A stretch of DNA of 5,105 nt, taken from positions 1-5,105 of the forward strand of contig JAGHDU010000131.1 in NCBI GenBank assembly GCA_021159785.1, in the 5' to 3' direction. Made by a program: the position numbers and the translations under genes. Of the stretch, positions 4,884 through 5,105 are shown in pieces; within the stretch, counting starts at the first letter, position 1, and every line of letters starts with the position of its first letter. The DNA comes from Staphylothermus sp. GTDB taxonomy: Archaea; Thermoproteota; Thermoprotei_A; Sulfolobales; Desulfurococcaceae. Under the pieces are notes generated by a model. That model saw nothing but the letters and a program-made list of their open reading frames with translations, ran no database searches and was not told the DNA's origin.

Positions 4884-5105
4884 TCATTGATATGAGAATA
4901 TCGGTACTGCTAGGTCTTCGTGAATTGTTAAGAATCTCCTCTCTCTTTTTTCACCGAATAAGTACTTCTCTGTAAGCATTCTCGTAATATTGGTTATGTG
5001 GAGATCACCTCTTTCATCAACCCATTTCCGTTGCATATCCTCGGGGCTTGAGAGGAATAGGTAGGAGAACTTGTAGTAAGTAGGTATGCTGATAAGCCAT
5101 TTTAC
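4884..5105 (-). CDS. C-terminal part of an unrecognised protein (runs off the right edge)
   Basis: On the minus strand a frame open from the window edge to the TGA at 4886-4884 gives the last 73 residues of a protein, and its start lies outside. The sequence has strong coding character. Aromatic-rich segments (WLISIPTYYKFSYLFLS) are followed by a polar stretch (PEDMQRKWVDERGDLHITNI), a basic segment (RMLTEKYLFGEKRERRFL) and a closing strand (TIHEDLAVPIFSYQ). The codons match the AT-rich local genes, unlike the G+C-rich part of the recombinase. I do not recognise the family and give no function. The hydrophobic stretch is too mixed with polar residues to call a membrane helix. It precedes the 62-residue ORF on the same strand by 51 nt, so the two may be expressed together even though a TATA element sits between them. 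Confidence 0.68.
   Translation of the reverse strand, partial: VKWLISIPTYYKFSYLFLSSPEDMQRKWVDERGDLHITNITRMLTEKYLFGEKRERRFLTIHEDLAVPIFSYQ

Noticed and set aside
4892..4975. Plus-strand 27-codon ORF MRISVLLGLRELLRIS... after a TATA-like palindrome
   Set aside because: It is very short and fully antisense to the better-supported minus-strand coding sequence. It is kept only as a possible antisense transcript.
5002..5011. Minus-strand AGGTGATC as a ribosome-binding site for an internal start
   Set aside because: The nearest in-frame ATG is 23 nt away, and the surrounding frame is open through it to the window edge, so the motif simply encodes residues of the partial gene.

Overview
The window looks like part of a hyperthermophilic crenarchaeal chromosome, most likely Desulfurococcales-like. 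The evidence is an archaeal-type threonyl-tRNA synthetase with its own N-terminal editing domain, heavy use of AGA/AGG (Arg) and ATA (Ile) codons, TTG/GTG starts preceded by AGGTG or GAGGTG Shine-Dalgarno (SD) motifs, and TTTAAATA-type TATA boxes. Most of the DNA is AT-rich. No species can be named from this sequence alone.

Left part (1-3270, plus strand). A short AT-rich upstream region may hold divergent promoters. It is followed by a 144-residue protein that I read tentatively as SecB-like. Next is the threonyl-tRNA synthetase gene, whose likely true start is a TTG at 623. Then come an ASCH-domain protein with a helical, HTH-like tail and a tiny two-CxxC zinc-ribbon protein whose likely GTG start overlaps the ASCH stop codon. 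The last three are closely packed (gaps of 21 nt and -4 nt, with no terminator or promoter seen between them). They look like one transcription unit centred on tRNA charging and probably RNA-related functions.

Middle (3271-4697, plus strand). A roughly 175-nt gap richer in G+C contains a hairpin, a stem-loop and a GATGAA-based direct repeat at about 31-32 nt spacing. It leads into a well-placed TATA box and a complete tyrosine recombinase with a C-terminal zinc ribbon. The G+C-rich composition covers this gap and most of the recombinase gene. It fades inside the gene near 4375, before the catalytic tyrosine codon, so the locus looks mosaic. This is the accessory-looking part of the window.

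Right part (4644-5105, minus strand). A small 62-residue helical ORF runs convergently into the recombinase 3' end, overlapping it by 54 bp, and has its own plausible TATA box at 4863-4872. Upstream of it, a reading frame with no stop codon from the right edge to 4884 is the C-terminal 73 residues of a protein I do not recognise. No tRNA, rRNA, CRISPR array or complete insertion sequence was found. I see no clear evidence for a new multi-gene defence system. The items most worth a second look are the repeat-bearing region upstream of the recombinase, the composition break within its gene, and the unrecognised minus-strand pair.
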